NCBI GenBank assembly: GCA_046091665.1
Contig: JBJTCD010000015.1
Span: 1-27,436 of the forward strand
Direction: 5' to 3'
Length of the DNA: 27,436 nucleotides
Source: CAIUPE01 sp046091665
Lineage (GTDB): Bacteria; Pseudomonadota; Alphaproteobacteria; Rhizobiales; Beijerinckiaceae
Below, in pieces: positions 23,496 through 27,436 of this stretch. Each line of letters begins with the position of its first letter. Position 1 is the first letter of the stretch. A program made the position numbers and the translations under genes. The notes under the pieces were generated by a model. The model made no database searches. It was not told the DNA's origin and saw only the letters and a program-made list of their open reading frames with translations.

Positions 23496-23882
23496 TTATT
23501 TATTACGTCCATCGAGCGACCAACCGCCTGCGCCGTTGACAACAAGCGAGAGGAAACCGCCTGCGATGGCGAGGTTTTTCAAGAAATTGATCGCTTGCAT
23601 CTGGTCGGCGAAATTATTGTGAAAGAGTGCACCTGAAAGTACGCAGAAGCCAGCGAGCAGCAAAGCGACAATGCGCGTTTGAAATCCGATGAGGATCAGA
23701 ATACCGCCACCCAATTCAAGCAGAATGGTTGGCCAAACCAGAAATGCCGGCAGACCAACGGTGCCCATATAGCCCGCCGTGCCCGCGGGATCTTGCAATT
23801 TGCCATAACCGGCGACGATGAAAATCAAAGCCAGCAAGAGGTGGGCGGCGAGTGAAGCGATGTTCGTAACGATGGCGGGCAC
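23496..23882 (-). CDS. DoxX family membrane protein
   Basis: 128 residues from a GTG start at 23882, chosen because AAGGAG (23889-23894) sits six bases upstream; a TTG at 23918 in the same frame would make that site coding. Four hydrophobic helices fit the DoxX/DoxD-like family: LAAHLLLALIFIVAGYGKLQ, LPAFLVWPTILLELGGGILI, and so on. Members have been linked to thiol/redox homeostasis in membranes; no specific role can be read here. It is a single-gene unit ended by the terminator downstream. Confidence 0.9.
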   Translation of the reverse strand: MPAIVTNIASLAAHLLLALIFIVAGYGKLQDPAGTAGYMGTVGLPAFLVWPTILLELGGGILILIGFQTRIVALLLAGFCVLSGALFHNNFADQMQAINFLKNLAIAGGFLSLVVNGAGGWSLDGRNK

Positions 23883-24031
23883 AGGAAACTCCTTGGATCT
23901 CGTGAAATAGGGAATCAAAATCGAGGATCGTTCTCTAGCGTGATCATTTGCGAATTCAAATTGCGCCTTGTCCTTGGTCTATTTGCACAAATGCAAGATA
24001 CAGAATCAAAGCGGGTAAGTGAGTCTGCTTA

Positions 24032-25309
24032 TCAGGCCCCGACAAGAAGATAGGTCGCACCGGCGGTAAGCACGGCTGCAAGATTGACGGCACTCACACG
24101 CCAGCCAGTTTCCGCACCGCCTGCAATCCCCGCAAGTACGGCTTTCATCACCGTATTTGTGAGGGCGGCAACAAGCACACCATCGGCAGCCAATTTCAAA
24201 TCAACCAATGGCTCTTGCATGCGCGCCAATGAGAGGGTGATCGCATCGACATCTGCTAAACCGGCAAAGGCCGAGACGCTCATCAAAGCCTCTGATCCAT
24301 AATGCCGCGCGACCAGAGTTGAGATCATAAGAATGATCGCGATCAAAATCGAAAAGCGTAGCGCGGAACCGACATCAAACGGATTTTTCCAGATCACATC
24401 ATCATGCGATCTTTTCATGCCATTAGAGATAAGCAGCAAGCCAATCACCGCTTGCACAATCATCGCGGCCACCATCATGGGCAGAATTATGAGTGCAAGC
24501 GTGAAATTAAAAATACCTACAATGATTAAGATGCGTATACACATCACAGATCCGGCAAGCGCAATCGCACCGGTCATCACAGTGCGGTCGCTCGCATGAA
24601 GTTTTGCAAGCCGCGCAAAATTTAAGGTCGCTGCCGTTGATGACACGAGCCCGCCTGCAAGCGCGGCAATCAAAATGCCACGTCTTTCGCCGAAGATACG
24701 AATGCCGATATAACCAATAAAAGAAATCGCGCAGACAAAGATTGCGAGTTCCCAAATACGTGCGGGATTAAGCGTCTCCCATGGATCAATGGTGCGATCC
24801 GGCAAAAGCGGTAAGAGTAAAAAACTCATTGTCACCAGAATGAGCACGGCGCGCAATTCGATCCAATCAAGCCGTTTTAAGAATCCATGCAAGGTGGATT
24901 TTAGGGCAAGCAGAACGACCGTTGCGGTGGCCGCTGCCGCAGCCAAACCGGGCTCGCCGACAACGGAGAGCGCGCCCAGAAGAAACGCCATCAATCCGGC
25001 AATCGCACCGGTTGCGCTGAAATTTTTCTCGTCTCGCGCTTCGAGCCAATGAAACATAAGGCTCACACCGGCAAAACCGAGAAAGGCAAAACCAATCACA
25101 AGCGGAGTCGTGCGTAGGCCGATCAAAGCGGCAATGCCGCCAAGCAACCCTGAAATCGCATGGGTGCGAAAGCCAGCGGCGCGTTCTCCCTCACGCTCAT
25201 CACGCGCACTCCACCCGCGTTCGAGTCCGATTAATAGACCAATGGCGAGCGCCACGGCGAGGCGGGTGAGTGGTTGTTCGGGAGAGAGAAGCATTTCAAA
25301 ATCTGGCAT
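24032..25309 (-). CDS. MgtC/SapB-DUF4010 family membrane protein
   Basis: 425 residues, about twelve hydrophobic helices. The N-terminal third is MgtC-like (RLAVALAIGLLIGLERGWSA, AGFRTHAISGLLGGIAALIG). The rest is the DUF4010 domain (GLVSSTAATLNFARLAKLHA; ALMSVSAFAGLADVDAITLS). MgtC proteins act in magnesium starvation and virulence adaptation elsewhere; the fused DUF4010 form has no firm function. It is divergent from the AMP nucleosidase gene. Confidence 0.9.
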   Translation of the reverse strand: MPDFEMLLSPEQPLTRLAVALAIGLLIGLERGWSARDEREGERAAGFRTHAISGLLGGIAALIGLRTTPLVIGFAFLGFAGVSLMFHWLEARDEKNFSATGAIAGLMAFLLGALSVVGEPGLAAAAATATVVLLALKSTLHGFLKRLDWIELRAVLILVTMSFLLLPLLPDRTIDPWETLNPARIWELAIFVCAISFIGYIGIRIFGERRGILIAALAGGLVSSTAATLNFARLAKLHASDRTVMTGAIALAGSVMCIRILIIVGIFNFTLALIILPMMVAAMIVQAVIGLLLISNGMKRSHDDVIWKNPFDVGSALRFSILIAIILMISTLVARHYGSEALMSVSAFAGLADVDAITLSLARMQEPLVDLKLAADGVLVAALTNTVMKAVLAGIAGGAETGWRVSAVNLAAVLTAGATYLLVGA

Positions 25310-25499
25310 GAGCCGAGTGTCAACGCGTCTTACCTCTCAGGTCAATACGTCATAAGCGCTTATTTTTGGGCTGATTATCTCCTTGCCGAAGGCGGCTTTG
25401 TGCATCATTTTTATGTCATCGGGCAGGTTCAATTTTAGTAAGGCGCTCAGATTTAGGGCATATGCTTCAAGAGACCTGAATGAAGGGATGAAAAAAGCG

Positions 25500-26969
25500 A
25501 TGGCTATTGAATTGACACATAAAAGCGTGCGAACGCCGGACGAAGCCGTCGATCTTCTCGATCAGTTTTACAAAGCCGCGAGCACGTCACTGCATGAGGC
25601 GGTTGAACGATTTTTGGCGGGTGGGCCGCCACCTACCAAAGTGGAGCGGGCTCAGTTTCGTTATCCGGAGCTCCGCATCACCTATGCGCCTGAGGGACTC
25701 GTGCCGACCAGTCCGCGCGCCTATGCGAAATTCTCTGTTCAAGGCTCCTATACAACCACCGTTACGCAACCTGATGCGTTTCGTGCCTATCTCGTCGAGC
25801 AGCTAAAGCCACTGACGGACGAGTTCGACGCGAAAGTTGAAGTGGGGTGGAGCGAACAGGAAATTCCCTATCCTTATGTATTTGAGCGCGGTGATGAACT
25901 TGGTCGCGGTGGCGCCAATGCTGCCGATCTCGCATTGCATTTTCCCATTCCGCAGCTTTCAGAAGTGGGTGACGAGATCGCTGACGGTCTTTGGGATTAT
26001 GACGAGGAAAGACCACGGCCGCTCGCATTGTTTGATGCGGTCCGCGTTGATTTTTCGCTGCGTCGTCTTGTGCATTATACGGGCACGGATTGGCGCGCTG
26101 TGCAGCCTTGGATTTTGCTCACCAATTATCATCGCTATGTCGATCAATTTATCCGGCGCGGTGTGGCGATGCTGAAAAAAGACGACACCTATGAACGTCT
26201 CGTTCTACCCGGTGGAACAAGCCTCGATGCGCGAACAAGCGAAGAAGAGCTTGAAGCGATTTTCAGAGCATCACCCTGGCAGCGTTTTCAAATGCCCGCT
26301 TATCATCTGACGACAAAAGATGGAAAAGGCGTGACACTCGTTAACATCGGTGTTGGTCCGGCGAATGCGAAAAATATCACCGATCATCTTGCGGTGCTTC
26401 GCCCCAACGCATGGTTGATGGTTGGCCATTGCGGCGGTTTGCGCCAATCGCAACGCATCGGTGATTATGTTTTGGCTCATGCCTATTTGCGTGAAGATGG
26501 TATTCTTGATTCAACCATTCCAACTGAAGTGCCGATCCCCGCTCTCGCCGAAATGCAAGTGGCATTACAAGAGGCCGCAGCTTCTGTGACGGGCGATAAG
26601 GGCGAGGCGTTAAAGCGCAGGCTGAGAACCGGTACTGTTGTTACTTATGATGATTGCAATTGGGAATTGCGCTGGTCGAAAGAACGGCGACGGATCAATC
26701 TTTCACGCGCCATTGCTGTTGATATGGAGAGCGGTACGATTGCCGCACAAGGCTTCCGCTTTCGTGTACCTTATGGAACACTTCTTTGTGTGTCGGATAA
26801 GCCGCTTCATGGCGAGATCAAATTGCCCGGAGCGGCCAATGCTTTTTACGAACGTGCGATCAGCGAACATCTCGATATCGGCATCGCCGCGCTTGACCAT
26901 TTGAAGCATTTGCATGGCACGGTCCATTCACGCAAGCTCAGAAGTTTTGACGAGCCGCCCTTCAGATAG
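25500..26969 (+). CDS. amn: AMP nucleosidase
   Basis: 489 residues from ATG 25500. Possible earlier starts at 25488 and 25383 add residues unlike the family; GAAGGG at 25482-25487 best serves 25500. An N-terminal AMP-nucleosidase domain covers about the first 170 residues (RITYAPEGLVPTSPRAYAKF, PYPYVFERGDELGRGGANAA). A C-terminal phosphorylase-type catalytic domain has VNIGVGPANAKNITDHLAVL, MVGHCGGLRQSQRIGDYVLA, and VDMESGTIAAQGFRFRVPYG. It hydrolyses AMP to adenine and ribose 5-phosphate in the cytoplasm, adjusting adenylate pools. Confidence 0.95.
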   Translation: MAIELTHKSVRTPDEAVDLLDQFYKAASTSLHEAVERFLAGGPPPTKVERAQFRYPELRITYAPEGLVPTSPRAYAKFSVQGSYTTTVTQPDAFRAYLVEQLKPLTDEFDAKVEVGWSEQEIPYPYVFERGDELGRGGANAADLALHFPIPQLSEVGDEIADGLWDYDEERPRPLALFDAVRVDFSLRRLVHYTGTDWRAVQPWILLTNYHRYVDQFIRRGVAMLKKDDTYERLVLPGGTSLDARTSEEELEAIFRASPWQRFQMPAYHLTTKDGKGVTLVNIGVGPANAKNITDHLAVLRPNAWLMVGHCGGLRQSQRIGDYVLAHAYLREDGILDSTIPTEVPIPALAEMQVALQEAAASVTGDKGEALKRRLRTGTVVTYDDCNWELRWSKERRRINLSRAIAVDMESGTIAAQGFRFRVPYGTLLCVSDKPLHGEIKLPGAANAFYERAISEHLDIGIAALDHLKHLHGTVHSRKLRSFDEPPFR

Positions 26970-27082
26970 AAAGTGGACCCATAGATTGCTCGCTCGAGTT
27001 ATGCCGTGAGTGTTTGCTTTGCCGTGGTCTTGATGACATGAAGCATCACGCTTGTTTTCTTCTTTTATTTAAAGGTGTCTGA

Positions 27083-27436
27083 TTGTCTTATCGGTCTCTC
27101 TCCCGCGAAACGCTTGGCCTTATCTTGGGCACGATCGGTGTGATCATCTTTGGTGTGACGCTGCCAATGACGCGGATTGCGGTGCAATCGCTTGATCCCT
27201 GGTTTGTTACGGGCGGCCGCGCTGCGCTTGCGGGCATCAGTGCGATCTGCGTTTTGATTGTGTTGAGACGGTCTTGGCCGCGTCGAAATGAAATGATCCC
27301 GCTCTGTATGGGGGCTTTTTTCACAATCATCGGTTTTCCGGTTGGTACCGGTTTTGCGATGCAGCTTGTGCCCGCTTCGCAGGGCGGTGTTGTGCTCGGC
27401 TACTTAGCTCGGGTCGTCGCGCTCGTCGGGGGCGTG
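27083..27436 (+). CDS. EamA/DMT family transporter, 3' end outside window
   Basis: Open to the right edge for 118 codons from a TTG at 27083, which has AAAGG (27071-27075) seven bases upstream. Hydrophobic helices read LGLILGTIGVIIFGVTLPMT, then AALAGISAICVLIVLRR, then MGAFFTIIGFPVGTGFAMQL, then VPASQGGVVLGYL, the first half of a ten-helix drug/metabolite transporter. PASQGGVVLG is the usual EamA helix-4 motif, but the last dozen codons are less typical. Substrate unknown. The 113 bases before it hold no clear terminator or promoter. Confidence 0.85.
   Translation, partial: MSYRSLSRETLGLILGTIGVIIFGVTLPMTRIAVQSLDPWFVTGGRAALAGISAICVLIVLRRSWPRRNEMIPLCMGAFFTIIGFPVGTGFAMQLVPASQGGVVLGYLARVVALVGGV

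Overview
The window reads like a chromosomal segment of an alphaproteobacterium, most likely Hyphomicrobiales. This rests on gene content (alphaproteobacterial-type SoeABC, Ssu and AMP nucleosidase proteins), a moderate GC content with frequent GCGC-rich codons, and tight ATGA-coupled operons. No taxonomic marker fixes the family. The window looks like core plus niche chromosome. I see no insertion sequence, prophage, integron or CRISPR array.

Layout. 1-870 (-): 5'-coding part of a UDP-glucuronate epimerase-type sugar epimerase, running off the left edge. 988-2273 (+): a 3-hydroxyacyl-CoA/L-gulonate dehydrogenase-type gene and a small HicA-like protein. 2292-2741 (-): an Lrp/AsnC regulator. 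2742-3257: a long AT-rich control region with nested inverted repeats and a seven-codon cysteine-rich leader ORF (MTCLCCW). 3258-10960 (+): a sulfonate-sulfur operon with ssuA, ssuD, ssuC, ssuB (an in-frame TGA at codon 15), an HpaC-type flavin reductase, an MFS transporter and a three-domain old-yellow-enzyme-type flavin/Fe-S oxidoreductase. 10969-15461 (-, convergent, 8 bp gap): soeCBA, a cytoplasmic-facing molybdenum sulfite dehydrogenase. 15670-16383 (+): a UPF0173 metal hydrolase.

16434-18229 (-): an operon of a RidA-like protein, a cupin and a class IV aminotransferase, divergent from a LysR-type regulator (18561-19574, +); a long dyad lies between them. 19618-19693 (-): tRNA-Ile(CAU). 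Then an MFS transporter (-), the ABC-F protein EttA (+), a HigBA-like toxin-antitoxin pair (-), a DoxX protein (-) with an intrinsic terminator, an MgtC/DUF4010 membrane protein (-), AMP nucleosidase (+) and the start of an EamA transporter (+, runs off the right edge).

How the genes fit together. SsuABC imports alkanesulfonates. SsuD, fed FMNH2 by the flavin reductase, cleaves them to aldehyde plus sulfite in the cytoplasm. SoeABC next door can oxidise surplus sulfite to sulfate and pass electrons to the quinone pool. The Cys-codon leader upstream of ssuA offers a cysteine-supply sensor for the operon. The MFS and OYE-type genes co-oriented downstream may handle the carbon product or a particular sulfonate; that role is inference.
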